Below are positions 17,873 through 27,732 of a stretch of DNA of 64,000 nucleotides, piece by piece. Where the stretch lies: the NCBI GenBank assembly GCA_044227095.1, contig JBGAFV010000001.1, forward strand, positions 4,526,001 to 4,590,000. The letters are read 5' to 3'. The notes below the pieces were generated by a model, which was given only the letters and a program-made list of their open reading frames with translations, was not told the DNA's origin and searched no databases. This stretch comes from JACMLD01 sp044227095. Its GTDB lineage: Bacteria > Bacteroidota > Bacteroidia > Chitinophagales > Chitinophagaceae. Position 1 is the stretch's first letter. The number at the start of each line of letters is the position of its first letter. The translations under genes were made by a program, and so were the position numbers.

Positions 17873-19063
17873 TTACGGTTTCTTTTGCTCAAAAATAAAT
17901 ACACCTTTCTTATTGGCAGTTATAATATCAGGCAAGCCATCGTTGTTAATATCCTGTACAAATACTTGTAAGCCTACGCCGGAATTATCATCCAGTTGAT
18001 GTGGAACCCAAACCGGCTCTTTACCTGGCTTATACTCATACCAATACAATACAGCGGCATCCATTCCCCCTGGATCTTTGCCATTGTGGGCAAAATAGCG
18101 TTTGCCTGTTACTAAATCGGGGTTGCCATCGCCATTTACATCTGCCATTGCAAGTGCATGTGTTTCTGAAAATAGTTTTGAAATAACATGATGCACCCAA
18201 CTTGTATTTCCACTTTGGTCCTTAATCTTTTGATGCCACCATATTCCATAATCATGTGCTGAAGTGCTAATCAAATCCTGGTTACCATCTCCATCAGCAT
18301 CCAATGCAAAAATCTGTGAGCAGTCTTCTCCAAGATCTTCTGGATGAAATACCCAGTTAGGTTGCAAAGCTTCAACAGGACATTCCCACCAGCCTTTAGT
18401 TATAACAATATCTTTTCGTCCATCTTTATTCATGTCAATCCAGCCAAGGCCATGCGTGTACCTGCCTGTGCCCGGCGCATCTTTGGTACTGATAACATGC
18501 TTTTGAAAAACAGTATCTCCCTTTACTGAGGGCGATTTCAACCAAATCATTTCTTTAGCAATAGGGTCATTACAAATTATATCGGGCCTGCCATCACCAT
18601 CAACATCAAAAAAAGCCGGCGACTCATTACCAGCATTGCTAATAACCGGGTGCATTTTCCACCAGCCTGATTTTTTGCCTGGGTTTTCATACCACGCAAT
18701 TTCTTCTCCGGGCAAACTGATGCGTATCTGATCAATCCATCCGTCCTGGTTTACATCAAGACAAAAATTTAGAAATGAATTGCTGAATTCTGTAGCTGGC
18801 GCATAATGCTGTGGCTTTGCAATTTCATGCGGAGCCCATTTAGGCGCTTCAAACCAATAAGCCCCGGCAACAATATCATTTTTACCATCTTTATTTATAT
18901 CTGCTATTGCGATGCCTTCAGAAATAAAATCGCTGGTAATAACACGTTTGCTAAACCTTGGCGTTGCTGATTGCGCAGCAAGTTTTACTACCGGCAATAT
19001 ACACACGATAGTAGTAAATACTAAAAGCCAAAAAGAACATTTAAATTTTATGGCTAAGCGCAT
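17873..19063 (-). CDS. Secreted FG-GAP/VCBS-repeat beta-propeller protein
   Basis: 396 residues with a signal peptide ending near 'KLAAQSA'. It is built of repeated calcium-binding-like blade motifs of the type 'DxNxDGxxDI/L': 'DINKDGKNDIVAG', 'DVNQDGWIDQIR', 'DVDGDGRPDIICND', 'DMNKDGRKDIVIT', 'DADGDGNQDLIST', 'DVNGDGNPDLVTG' and 'DINNDGLPDIITA'. Seven motifs are consistent with a seven-bladed propeller. Such proteins are secreted or surface attached and often accompany polysaccharide utilisation; here there is no direct partner, though GH30 lies 0.8 kb away. Confidence 0.88.
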   Translation of the reverse strand: MRLAIKFKCSFWLLVFTTIVCILPVVKLAAQSATPRFSKRVITSDFISEGIAIADINKDGKNDIVAGAYWFEAPKWAPHEIAKPQHYAPATEFSNSFLNFCLDVNQDGWIDQIRISLPGEEIAWYENPGKKSGWWKMHPVISNAGNESPAFFDVDGDGRPDIICNDPIAKEMIWLKSPSVKGDTVFQKHVISTKDAPGTGRYTHGLGWIDMNKDGRKDIVITKGWWECPVEALQPNWVFHPEDLGEDCSQIFALDADGDGNQDLISTSAHDYGIWWHQKIKDQSGNTSWVHHVISKLFSETHALAMADVNGDGNPDLVTGKRYFAHNGKDPGGMDAAVLYWYEYKPGKEPVWVPHQLDDNSGVGLQVFVQDINNDGLPDIITANKKGVFIFEQKKP

Positions 19064-19183
19064 AGTTGTTGTTTGAAAGAAAGAAGTTCCGATACAGGTT
19101 TTACGAATCTACAATAAACAAAGGATTTGATTAGCAAATATTAGTTTCCGGCTATTCCCGGAATAACTACATTACTACAATAG

Positions 19184-19318
19184 CAAGAACATACGGGAGT
19201 TGCCGAAAAAGATGCGCTGAAAATTGTGGAAAAAATTTTACCCGATGATAAAGTTTTCTTCAGCAAGGAATTAGATTTTTTTAGTATATTTATTCCACGA
19301 ACGTTGACTTCCCGTTGA
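19184..19318 (+). other. Unassigned 44-codon open stretch, possible gene remnant
   Basis: The gap 19064-19424 holds one coding-looking stretch without a start codon: codons from 19184 (after a TAG) to the TGA at 19316 encode 'GVAEKDALKIVEKILPDDK' followed by 'VFFSKELDFF'. Composition resembles a helical protein fragment. No family is recognised; it may be the end of a decayed gene. A bidirectional terminator follows at 19366. Confidence 0.25.
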
Positions 19319-19365
19319 TAGAAATCGTTCTGAAAAGATTCGATAAAATTAAGAGAACAGGCGTT

Positions 19366-19401
19366 AAAAAGACTGCATTCTTAACTGGGTGCAGTTTTTT
19401 T
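19366..19401. terminator. Bidirectional terminator
   Basis: ACTGCA (19372-19377) pairs with TGCAGT (19390-19395). An A-run lies 5' and a T-run of seven lies 3', so it can act in both directions. It would serve the minus-strand gene ending at 19425. Confidence 0.65.
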
Positions 19402-19424
19402 ATTGTAGACCGATGAAGATCTGC

Positions 19425-19748
19425 TTACTGAACTTTGCCCATCCAGCCATAGACAGTTGACTTGCATGAAGGATACATTTCTTCCATTTTTTGTTTAACC
19501 CATTTGGAGAAAATCTCAAAAACAATAAAGCCTATAACTACGGAGATAAACAGTTCAAGATTGGTGAAAGTAGTTTTATCTACAACTGTTCTTTTTGCAG
19601 TGAGCCCCCATAAGTTCTTAATGCTTCTTGTAACAAAAAAATGAGAGACTAGTTTTGTAGCAGCAAGCCCTATTATAAAACCAACAAAATTGGCAATGAA
19701 ATTATCATAGAGGTATTTAAAAAAGTTCTTTGTTACAGGATATTTCAT
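19425..19748 (-). CDS. Small membrane protein of unknown function
   Basis: 107 residues. Two hydrophobic segments are clear: about residues 17-35 ('FVGFIIGLAATKLVSHFF') and about 69-87 ('FISVVIGFIVFEIFSKW'), separated by a polar stretch. It ends with a cysteine-containing tail. No family is recognised. It has its own terminator and no operon partner. Confidence 0.5.
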   Translation of the reverse strand: MKYPVTKNFFKYLYDNFIANFVGFIIGLAATKLVSHFFVTRSIKNLWGLTAKRTVVDKTTFTNLELFISVVIGFIVFEIFSKWVKQKMEEMYPSCKSTVYGWMGKVQ

Positions 19749-19900
19749 AAGGTAGATTTTAGCAAATCAAAATACTCATAAACCGCCATAATAGCAAGCT
19801 ATACAAACAATCTTACTAGCGCCTCTGCATAAAAAATGCTCCAGTTGAAAACAATAGGAGCATTCAATTTATTATAGAAAGCTGGTTAGCAACAGATCAT

Positions 19901-21451
19901 TTATTCAATAACAAACGTAGCTATTGATCTTGCGGGCAATTTTATTTTATCAACATTTTTGAGGGCATTGTATTTCATATTCTCATCTGCATTGGCAGTA
20001 CTGAGGTATTGATCCACTTTTTTGGGTTTCTTAAAACCGGGCATTGCCAGGCTAATCTCTTTTTCTGATGTTGAATAATTAATACAAACCACAACCAGTT
20101 TTTTATTGTCAGTATAAGCAGACAACATAATATCCTGCGCAGATTGAATATTGCTGAGCATATCGCTTCTGCTGGTTTCAATACGGTTCATTCCCGGCCT
20201 TATAAAACGGCTGTAATGCCCAAGTGCCCAAAGGTTTTTAGTAATGGTAAAATCACCTTCGGTATTGGCTGCATTATTTTTTAAAGCAATCATATAATAG
20301 CGTGTATCTGCTGTTGCATCTCCGGGTTCCCATGAATTCCATAAATGCCAGGCAGTAGCATTAGCAACCGTAAGATCGTGATGAATTATTTTAGAAAGAA
20401 ACAGTGCACAATCCATTGCACTTATTTTTCCCTTAGCACCTTCTTTATAGCCATCGCCCAGCATACAATATTCTGATTGCCAGAAAGGCACTTTATATTT
20501 CAGCGCTGTATCCCTTACCCTGCTGCGGGTTTTAATAATATTTGAATCGCCAAGGTCTGTAAAATAACTATGCCCTTCTATTATTGGTAAAACGTTTTTA
20601 AAATTCCTTACATTATAAGGACTGTTATCAGCATAAAAATTTTGTATTTGTGCTGTAGCATGTCCGCCGCCATTGTACAACGCTGTAAGCATACCTGCCT
20701 CTGCAATTAAAATTTTTGATGAAAGATGTTTTGCAGTAAGGGCACTGTCGAGGCTTTTCGTAATCTTATAAATGTCTTCGTTATGCCAGGGGCTTCCTTC
20801 CTGGTTCATTTTACCAAATTGTGCAGACCAATCCCATTGGGGTTCATTTACCGGGCTTATATAATTAAAGTGCAACCCTTCTTTATCAAAATGCTGGATA
20901 ACAGTTGCAAGAAACTCTGCATAGCCTGTGTATTTATCGCTCTTAAGATTAGCTTCATAATTTTTTTCTGTTTTAAAACCCAAACCATTTTTATTGAATT
21001 GCACTGGTGGCGTATTGCTGAATGCTATTAAATTTTCAACCTTGTATGCGGCAGCCTGTTTCACAAACCACATATATCCCTGTTGTTTGTTCCAATTGTA
21101 CGTTCCATCAGGCGATAAAAAACATTCTACCCTTTTTACAGGATCTGTTATGCCGCTACTATCTCCCTGCTCTGCAGTGCCGCCGCCAATATTAAAACGC
21201 CAGGCAGAAAGGCCTATTCCTAAAGGATTACCCGATTTATCAAAAGCTTTGCTGAACAGCAATTCTGCCATTCGTTCTTTTTTTGCTGCCGGCCAATATT
21301 TACCAATGCCTTCAGAAAACCATGCACCAGATGCACCGATATTATCTATAGTTTGTACTTTGTTCTTTACATCAATTGTAAATACAACTGGCTGCGCCTG
21401 CGTTTGTATAATAAAGAGAAATAGAAAAGCTGCTGAGAAAAATTTTTTCAT
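19901..21451 (-). CDS. GH30-family glycoside hydrolase (endo-beta-1,6-galactanase-like)
   Basis: 516 residues with a signal peptide (MKKFFSAAFLFLFIIQTQAQ). The catalytic TIM barrel begins with 'DNIGASGAWFSEGIG' and 'GLSAWRFNIGGGTAEQGD'. The acid/base is E203 in 'SPVNEPQWDW' and the likely nucleophile is E327 in 'PFWQSEYCMLGDG'. Substrate-cleft tryptophans ('ATAWHLWNSWEPGD') follow, and a C-terminal beta-sandwich begins near residue 440, as usual in GH30. The closest recognisable subgroup acts on beta-1,6-galactan, but related enzymes cleave xylan or beta-1,6-glucan, so the substrate is not certain. It is divergent from the alpha/beta hydrolase at 21613. Confidence 0.88.
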   Translation of the reverse strand: MKKFFSAAFLFLFIIQTQAQPVVFTIDVKNKVQTIDNIGASGAWFSEGIGKYWPAAKKERMAELLFSKAFDKSGNPLGIGLSAWRFNIGGGTAEQGDSSGITDPVKRVECFLSPDGTYNWNKQQGYMWFVKQAAAYKVENLIAFSNTPPVQFNKNGLGFKTEKNYEANLKSDKYTGYAEFLATVIQHFDKEGLHFNYISPVNEPQWDWSAQFGKMNQEGSPWHNEDIYKITKSLDSALTAKHLSSKILIAEAGMLTALYNGGGHATAQIQNFYADNSPYNVRNFKNVLPIIEGHSYFTDLGDSNIIKTRSRVRDTALKYKVPFWQSEYCMLGDGYKEGAKGKISAMDCALFLSKIIHHDLTVANATAWHLWNSWEPGDATADTRYYMIALKNNAANTEGDFTITKNLWALGHYSRFIRPGMNRIETSRSDMLSNIQSAQDIMLSAYTDNKKLVVVCINYSTSEKEISLAMPGFKKPKKVDQYLSTANADENMKYNALKNVDKIKLPARSIATFVIE

Positions 21452-21612
21452 ATTGTAATCTTCAGTTTTTAATCAAATTTTATAACCTGCTTTAAATATA
21501 TGGTGGAAAAAGCATTCCAGCATTTTTTAAACAAAATGTTTTACGTCATTATAGCAGCGATGCCGTTTTAAATAAATCATTCGGTATATTCATACTGGTT
21601 AAAACTTTCAGT

Positions 21613-22692
21613 ATGAAAAACAGTTGCCTGCTTTTTATCGCCGCCAGGAAAATAATATTCGCCTTAGTTCCGCTTCTTGTTTTTATACAAATTGCAGCAT
21701 ATGCACAACCTGTAGCAATAGAAAAAGTAAGAACTGATTTTAAAGCTCTTTTACAAAGACCTGCTGTAAATGCACACCCGGTTTTTACTGTTACCAATAC
21801 AAATACTGTGGTTATTGAAAAAGGATATTTGTATACTGAAGCTTCACAAAAAGTACCTGTATTAATATATAAGCCATTAAACAGTACACAGAAAAAATTA
21901 CCTGTTGTTATTTGCCTGCACGGAACTGGCGGAAGTAAAGACAATACTGAAATTAAAAATCTGCTTTCCCGTTTTTGTGAAGCAGGTTTTATGGCAGTTG
22001 CTATAGATGGAAGATACCACGGAGAAAGAGCAGATGCAAGCGCCGGACATAATAGTTATAATGAAGCCATTATAAGAGCATGGCAAAACAAAAACAGCGC
22101 AGCGCAGGAACATCCTTTTTATTTTGATACTGTATATGATCTCTGGAAACTGGTAGACTATCTTGTAACAAGAACAGATGTTGACAGTAGCAGAATTGGA
22201 ATGATGGGCATATCTAAAGGTGGTATAGAAACATGGATGGCTGCTTCAGTTGATACAAGAATTAAAGTAGCTGTGCCGGTAATTGCAGTGCAGGGTTTCA
22301 AATGGTCTCTGGAAAATAACCGCTGGCAAGGCCGTGCAAGAACCATTTGGCCTGCGCATGTACAGGCTGCAAAAGATTTGGGAGACACCGGGGTAAATAA
22401 ACACAACGTAGAAATTTTCTGGAACAAATTATTGCCCGGCATTACCGGTGAGTTTGATTGTCCTTCTATGATTCGGCTTTTTGCCCCACGCCCATTATTG
22501 ATATTGAATACTGAGAACGATCCCAACTGTCCTTTGCCCGGAGCAAAACTGGCGTATGAAGCAGCAGTTGGTGCTTATCAATCTGCAAATGCAACAAACA
22601 AATTGCAAATGGATATTGAGCCCAATGAACCACATCGCTTTACTGCAAAACACCAGGATATGGCCGTTGCATGGTTTATAAAATGGCTGTAG
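21613..22692 (+). CDS. Exported alpha/beta hydrolase (dienelactone hydrolase / acetyl-xylan-esterase-like)
   Basis: 359 residues with an N-terminal signal (MKNSCLLFIAARKIIFALVP, cleavage near YAQ). The core has the oxyanion region 'LPVVICLHGTGGSKDN', the nucleophile elbow 'GMMGISKGGIETW' (Ser at about residue 201), a catalytic Asp near 'ILNTENDPNCPLPGAKLAYE' and the final His in 'EPHRFTAKH'. The oxyanion and elbow layout resembles carbohydrate esterases. Export and divergence from the GH30 gene support a role in glycan deacylation; this is inference. Confidence 0.82.
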   Translation: MKNSCLLFIAARKIIFALVPLLVFIQIAAYAQPVAIEKVRTDFKALLQRPAVNAHPVFTVTNTNTVVIEKGYLYTEASQKVPVLIYKPLNSTQKKLPVVICLHGTGGSKDNTEIKNLLSRFCEAGFMAVAIDGRYHGERADASAGHNSYNEAIIRAWQNKNSAAQEHPFYFDTVYDLWKLVDYLVTRTDVDSSRIGMMGISKGGIETWMAASVDTRIKVAVPVIAVQGFKWSLENNRWQGRARTIWPAHVQAAKDLGDTGVNKHNVEIFWNKLLPGITGEFDCPSMIRLFAPRPLLILNTENDPNCPLPGAKLAYEAAVGAYQSANATNKLQMDIEPNEPHRFTAKHQDMAVAWFIKWL

Positions 22693-22953
22693 CAGTACAC
22701 AAAATGTATCGATTTATGTCCCAAACAAATTCGATAGTATTATTGCCGTGAGGTTAAAAAAATATCAGTATTTACTGCGCATTAAAGTTACATTTCATCA
22801 CAAAAAATATTGCTAACTTCCCCAACGAGAACAACGCTACACAGATTGCCTTGCTAACGGTAACCAATACACTGTTTATAAAATTTATTTATTTCCTCCG
22901 CTGGTAAAGCAACCTGCTGTATATATTACAACACCCGCTATCATTAATAATTT

Positions 22954-24318
22954 ATGAAACAAACAAAACAACCAACAACCAATAGTCGGCGCGATGCTTT
23001 AAAAATGCTTGGACTTGGTTCCGTTTCTGCATTTTCAGGAATGCTTGGCAACATTAGCAAAGCCAATGCAGCGCCTTATGAAAAACCCTGGTATGCCAAG
23101 GCAATGAAACAGGTTACCATTAAAAGTGTAAAAGCCATTGGCACGGCACCTATTGGACTTAACCTTGTTGTAGTAAAAGTAGAAACATCCGAACCTGGCT
23201 TATATGGACTTGGCTGCGCTACATTTACTCAACGGGCAGAAGTGGTAGTAACAGCTATTAACAGGTATATGGGTGATTTTTGCATTGGCCGGGATGTGGA
23301 TGATATTGAAGATATATGGCAGGCTTTTTTTGTAAGTTCTTATTGGAGAAACGGACCAGTATTAAATAATGCCATCAGTGGGCTTAACCAGGCATTGTGG
23401 GATATAAAAGGCAAACGTGCAAACATGCCCGTGTATCAATTACTGGGTGGCAAAGCAAGGTTTGCAGTTGATTGCTATGCGCATGCAGATGGAAAAGATC
23501 CGCAAGAAGTAGCAGCTAACGTACAGAAATATATAGAACAGGGTTTCAGGTATGTGCGCATTCAACAGGGAGGCTATGGCGCATTAAGCCTTGCTCAGCA
23601 ACCTGATTTTAAAGACGCAGGTTTTGGAAAAGCAACAGATCAATTTATAGATCCACGTGCTTATGTGCAGGCCGTTCCTAAAATGTTTAGAGAAGTAAGA
23701 AAAGTTTGTGGCGATACTGTGGAGTTGTTGCACGATACGCATGAACGTGTACAACCGCAGGACATGATAAACATGTGCAAACGCCTTGAAGAGTATGATC
23801 CATTCTTCATTGAAGACCCGCTTTCTCCTGAAAACAGGGACTGGTGGAAACAATTGCGGGCAAGCACTACTGTGCCTTTTGCAATGGGTGAACTTTTTAA
23901 TAACCCCAATGAATTTGTAAAAGAAATAGCAGAGCATTCTTTTGATTATATCCGTTGTCATATTTCGCAAATTGGCGGTATTACACCTGCAATGAAAATT
24001 GCGCACCTTGCCGAGTTCTTCAATGTAAAATCTGCGTGGCATGGCCCTGGTGATGTTTCACCTGTAGGGCATGCAGCCAATTGCCATATTGATCTCAACA
24101 TCTGGAATTTCGGTATACAGGAATCGATCTTTTTTTCTGATAAAGAAAAAGAAGTGTTTCCAGGCACACCAGAACTAAAAAAAGGATACATGTATGTAAA
24201 CGAAGCACCGGGACTGGGCGTCGATATTAACGAGAAGGAAGCGGCCAAATATCCTATTACCAACAATGCAGGAAAATGGATCATCCGCAAGAGAGATGGA
24301 ACAGTAATAAGGCCATAA
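22954..24318 (+). CDS. Enolase-superfamily dehydratase, mannonate-dehydratase (ManD/RspA)-like, Tat-exported
   Basis: 454 residues. The N-terminus 'NSRRDALKMLGLGSVSAFSG' is a twin-arginine-type leader, unusual for this normally cytoplasmic family. An enolase N-domain precedes the barrel, whose metal ligands lie in 'VELLHDTHERV' (Asp), 'FFIEDPLSPEN' (Glu) and 'FAMGELFNNP' (Glu). 'CHISQIGGITPAMKIA' and 'SAWHGPGDVSP' (catalytic His) are typical of the ManD/RspA subgroup. These enzymes dehydrate mannonate or gluconate-type acid sugars to 2-keto-3-deoxy acids. The gap 22693-22953 shows no other feature. Confidence 0.88.
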   Translation: MKQTKQPTTNSRRDALKMLGLGSVSAFSGMLGNISKANAAPYEKPWYAKAMKQVTIKSVKAIGTAPIGLNLVVVKVETSEPGLYGLGCATFTQRAEVVVTAINRYMGDFCIGRDVDDIEDIWQAFFVSSYWRNGPVLNNAISGLNQALWDIKGKRANMPVYQLLGGKARFAVDCYAHADGKDPQEVAANVQKYIEQGFRYVRIQQGGYGALSLAQQPDFKDAGFGKATDQFIDPRAYVQAVPKMFREVRKVCGDTVELLHDTHERVQPQDMINMCKRLEEYDPFFIEDPLSPENRDWWKQLRASTTVPFAMGELFNNPNEFVKEIAEHSFDYIRCHISQIGGITPAMKIAHLAEFFNVKSAWHGPGDVSPVGHAANCHIDLNIWNFGIQESIFFSDKEKEVFPGTPELKKGYMYVNEAPGLGVDINEKEAAKYPITNNAGKWIIRKRDGTVIRP

Positions 24319-24372
24319 CCTTTCAATCAATAAAAAATACAAGACTCTTTAATAGACGAACAAATCAACATA

Positions 24373-25368
24373 ATGATAAAAAAATCAGGCTATCTCTTTA
24401 TTGCTGCTTTTGCTTGTTTGCTGATGAGTTCTGCTAACGAACCAGAATTTCCGCAGGCAGATATCAGCAATGGAATCGTACATGCCAGGTTTTATTTGCC
24501 TGATAATGAAAAAGGTTTTTATCGTGGTACAAGGTTCGATTGGTCTGGCAATATGCCGGTGCTGGAATACGACGGGCATTCTTATTGCCAGCAATGGTTT
24601 AATAATTATACACCTCAATTGCATGAAGCCGTTATGGGGCCCGTTGAATCGTTTTCACCATTGGGATATGAAGATGCAAAAGCAGGCGGACATTTTGTAG
24701 AGATTGGCGTTGGAGTTCTTTCCAAAGTTCAGGATGAAAAATATTCGCCTTTTAAATATTACCCGATTGTAAATAATGGCGAATGGAAAGTAAAAACCAA
24801 AGCAGCCAGCATTAGCTTTACACATATACTAAAAGACCCGCTGTACAGTTATGAATACAACAAAACAGAAACGCTGGAAAAAAGCAAACCCATACTAACG
24901 TTGCAGCATACACTAAAAAACACAGGCAGTAAAACCATTGAAACGGATGTATATAACCACAACCTGTTTGTAATGGACAAACAACCAACCGGTCCTACTT
25001 ACGAAGTAGGCTTGGCTTTTAATCCGCAATGTGTGGCGGAAGGGCAAAGAGGAATTGGCGCAGGCGATATAGCCGAAATAAAAGGCAATAACATTGTATT
25101 CAATACTGAGATCATTCCCGGTAAATCTGGTTATTCTATTTTACAGGGCTATGGAAACACTGTAAAAGATTATGATATAAAAATTGAAAACCATCATACC
25201 GGTGCTGCTATGAGAATTACAGCAGACCAGCCTTTATCAAAATTTGTTTTTTGGGGAAGCACAAAGATTTTTTCTCCCGAACCCTATATTGCCGTAAGTG
25301 TAAAACCCGGCGAAACCTTTTCCTGGAAAATTTCTTACGAATTATATACCTGCAAAATCACAGATTAA
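24373..25368 (+). CDS. Exported mutarotase-fold protein (aldose-1-epimerase-like)
   Basis: 331 residues with a signal peptide (MIKKSGYLFIAAFACLLMSS). The body has alternating strands such as 'ISNGIVHARFYLPDNEKGFY' and 'LTLQHTLKNTGSKTIETDVY' followed by 'NHNLFVMDKQPTGP', the pattern of galactose-mutarotase-like supersandwiches. The 'YNHNLF' segment is where the catalytic histidine of epimerases lies. Neighbouring genes act on sugars or sugar acids, which fits. It lies 54 bp after the dehydratase and 25 bp before the PQQ dehydrogenase, so it is likely in one operon. Confidence 0.7.
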   Translation: MIKKSGYLFIAAFACLLMSSANEPEFPQADISNGIVHARFYLPDNEKGFYRGTRFDWSGNMPVLEYDGHSYCQQWFNNYTPQLHEAVMGPVESFSPLGYEDAKAGGHFVEIGVGVLSKVQDEKYSPFKYYPIVNNGEWKVKTKAASISFTHILKDPLYSYEYNKTETLEKSKPILTLQHTLKNTGSKTIETDVYNHNLFVMDKQPTGPTYEVGLAFNPQCVAEGQRGIGAGDIAEIKGNNIVFNTEIIPGKSGYSILQGYGNTVKDYDIKIENHHTGAAMRITADQPLSKFVFWGSTKIFSPEPYIAVSVKPGETFSWKISYELYTCKITD

Positions 25369-25393
25369 TATCAGCTCAAAAATTAAACATTAC

Positions 25394-27595
25394 ATGAAGA
25401 TCAGACTGGCTATTATCGCTCTTGTTTTATCAATAGCATTTATTGAAACTTTTGAAGCCTGCAACAGCCATAAAAATAAAACGGCTGCTTTGCCAGATAA
25501 AGACTGGCCGATATACGGAGGCAATAAAGCAGGCAACCGCTATTCAGACGTTGACCAGGTTAATCTTGAGAATGTAAAAGATCTTAAAGTAGCATGGACA
25601 TATTTTGCCAACGACCCAGACACTGGCAGTAATAAAAACAAAAGACGTACAAGAGAAATACAATGCCAGCCCATTGTAGTAAACGGCGTTATGTACGGCA
25701 CAAATGCTACACTTAAATTATTTGCTGTAGAAGCAGCTACCGGAAAAGAATTATGGAAGTTTGATCCCTTTAAAGATACTGTTGCGAGATACAATGTGAA
25801 CAGAGGTGTTGCCTATTGGGAAAGTGGAAACGATAAAAGAATAATTTTTTGTGCAGGCCCTACCCTTTTTGCTATTGATGCAGGTAGCGGTAAAATCATT
25901 ACAAGTTTTGGTAACAACGGAAAAGTAGATTTGCATGAAGGCTTAAGCATAAACTTTGATGCTTCTAATGCTGCCATCTCTGCCACAACGCCTGGCGTTA
26001 TTTTTAAAAACACTTTGGTATTAGGCTCTTCAATGCCGGAAAGCGGCGATGCTGCGCCGGGCTATGTACGCGGCTTTGATGTGGTAAGCGGCAAATTAAA
26101 ATGGGTGTTTCATACCATACCATTGCCTGGCGAGCCAGGTTATGAAACATGGCCAAAAGACACGTATAAAAAACTTGGCGCTACCAATAACTGGAGCGGC
26201 TTAACACTGGATGAAAAAAGAGGTGCTGTTTATTTGGGAACAGGCTCTCCTGCATCAGATTTTTATGGAGGTGTAAGACCAGGAAAAAATTTATTCTCCG
26301 ATTGCATCCTCAGTCTTGATGCGGAGACCGGTAAACTGAACTGGTATTTTCAAACCATACATCATGATTTGTGGGACCGGGACATGCCCTGTCCGCCAAA
26401 CCTTATAACGGTGAAGCATGATGGAAAAATGGTGGATGCTGTTGTACAGGCAACAAAAGACGGATTGGTGTATGTGTTGGATCGTGACAAAGGCACTTCT
26501 TTGTTTCCTATCGAAGAAAGACCTGTACCTACCAAAGGCCTGCCCGGCGAACAACCCTGGACAACACAGCAATTCCCTTTAAAGCCTGCGCCGTTCGATA
26601 ACCAGCAATTTTCAGATTCAGACATTACTAATATTTCTCCAGCTTCTCATGATTTTATAAAAAAGATTTTCGACAGCACACAGCACGGTAATAAGTTTGA
26701 TCCGCCAAGTATTAGCGGCACTGTACTTTCTGGTTACAGTGGTGGTGCAGAATGGGGCGGCAATGCCATCGACCCCGGTGCTATTCTTTACCAGAATGCA
26801 AATCATGCCCCATGGATTTTAAAAATGATTTCGCGGGAAGACAAGCTGAAAGAAATGGAAGGAGCAAAAGATCCGCAGGCACTTTATATGGCAAATTGTT
26901 CTGCCTGCCATGGTGCTGATAAAAAAGGAAACGGCAAAGAAATTCCAAATCTTCTTCATCTTGAAGAAAGATTGAACGGAGAAAATGTATACCGCATTTT
27001 AAATAACGGACAAAACCGTATGCCTTCTTTTCAGAACATGCCCGATCCGCAAAAGTTTGCGCTAATCCGTTACCTGCTCAATATAAAAGATGAGCAAAAG
27101 CAACCACCTGCCAGCGAACATGCAGATAAAGTTTCTGCAACAGCTAAGAATAAGGATTATCCATATGAACCTGCCTATTTAAGCAAAGTGTGGACAAAAC
27201 TAGAAGATCAGGATGAATATCCCGGCATTAAACCACCATGGGGTACTTTAAATGCCATCGATCTTAATACTGGTGAATACCTCTGGCGTGTACCCTTGGG
27301 AGAATACCCCGAGCTTACCAAAAAAGGCATCCCCATTACCGGTACAGAAAGTTATGGCGGCCCATTGGTAACTGCAGGCGGACTTGTTTTTATTGCCGGC
27401 ACACGTGATGAAAAGTTCCGTGCTTTTGATAAGAAAACAGGTAAGGCAGTTTGGGAATACCAATTGCCAGCAGGTGGTTTTGCCACACCAATAACTTATG
27501 TTGCCGGTGGCAAACAATACATAGCCATAGCCGTTGGTGGCGGACGTGGCTTAAAAGCCGGCGGCATGTATATGGCCTTTGCATTGCCGGAATAA
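25394..27595 (+). CDS. PQQ-dependent dehydrogenase with an internal cytochrome c domain
   Basis: 733 residues with an N-terminal hydrophobic signal and a probable lipid-attachment cysteine ('ETFEACNSHKNK'). It has propeller blades of the quinoprotein type: 'DWPIYGGNKAGNRYSDVDQV' at the start, 'NGVMYGTNATLKLFAVEAAT', and 'LDAETGKLNWYFQTIHHDLW' with the PQQ-site 'DRDMPCPPNL'. At residues about 488-560 a c-type heme domain is inserted: C502-x-x-C505-H506 with the likely axial Met near residue 543 in 'NRMPSF'. The propeller then resumes ('GGLVFIAGTRDEKFRAFD'). It should oxidise a sugar or alcohol in the periplasm and pass electrons through its own heme. It is the last gene of the set starting at 22954. 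PQQ biosynthesis genes are not in the window. Confidence 0.93.
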   Translation: MKIRLAIIALVLSIAFIETFEACNSHKNKTAALPDKDWPIYGGNKAGNRYSDVDQVNLENVKDLKVAWTYFANDPDTGSNKNKRRTREIQCQPIVVNGVMYGTNATLKLFAVEAATGKELWKFDPFKDTVARYNVNRGVAYWESGNDKRIIFCAGPTLFAIDAGSGKIITSFGNNGKVDLHEGLSINFDASNAAISATTPGVIFKNTLVLGSSMPESGDAAPGYVRGFDVVSGKLKWVFHTIPLPGEPGYETWPKDTYKKLGATNNWSGLTLDEKRGAVYLGTGSPASDFYGGVRPGKNLFSDCILSLDAETGKLNWYFQTIHHDLWDRDMPCPPNLITVKHDGKMVDAVVQATKDGLVYVLDRDKGTSLFPIEERPVPTKGLPGEQPWTTQQFPLKPAPFDNQQFSDSDITNISPASHDFIKKIFDSTQHGNKFDPPSISGTVLSGYSGGAEWGGNAIDPGAILYQNANHAPWILKMISREDKLKEMEGAKDPQALYMANCSACHGADKKGNGKEIPNLLHLEERLNGENVYRILNNGQNRMPSFQNMPDPQKFALIRYLLNIKDEQKQPPASEHADKVSATAKNKDYPYEPAYLSKVWTKLEDQDEYPGIKPPWGTLNAIDLNTGEYLWRVPLGEYPELTKKGIPITGTESYGGPLVTAGGLVFIAGTRDEKFRAFDKKTGKAVWEYQLPAGGFATPITYVAGGKQYIAIAVGGGRGLKAGGMYMAFALPE

Positions 27596-27697
27596 AATGA
27601 GCGAGAATATTTAAGTAATTAAAAACAGAACCAATAGCTTAAACCACACAAAATCACTTCATAAGAAAGTTTTAGATAAGAAAAAAACCTTAAACTT

Positions 27698-27728
27698 TTT
27701 GCAGAACACATCTCTCCACATATATTTG
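27698..27728 (+). promoter_or_regulatory. tRNA-Ser promoter
   Basis: TTTG (27698-27701), 19-bp spacer and TATATTTG (27721-27728) match the Bacteroidota primary-sigma consensus. The predicted start is within a few bases of the mature tRNA 5' end, implying a very short 5' leader. Confidence 0.75.
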
Positions 27729-27732
27729 CGCC

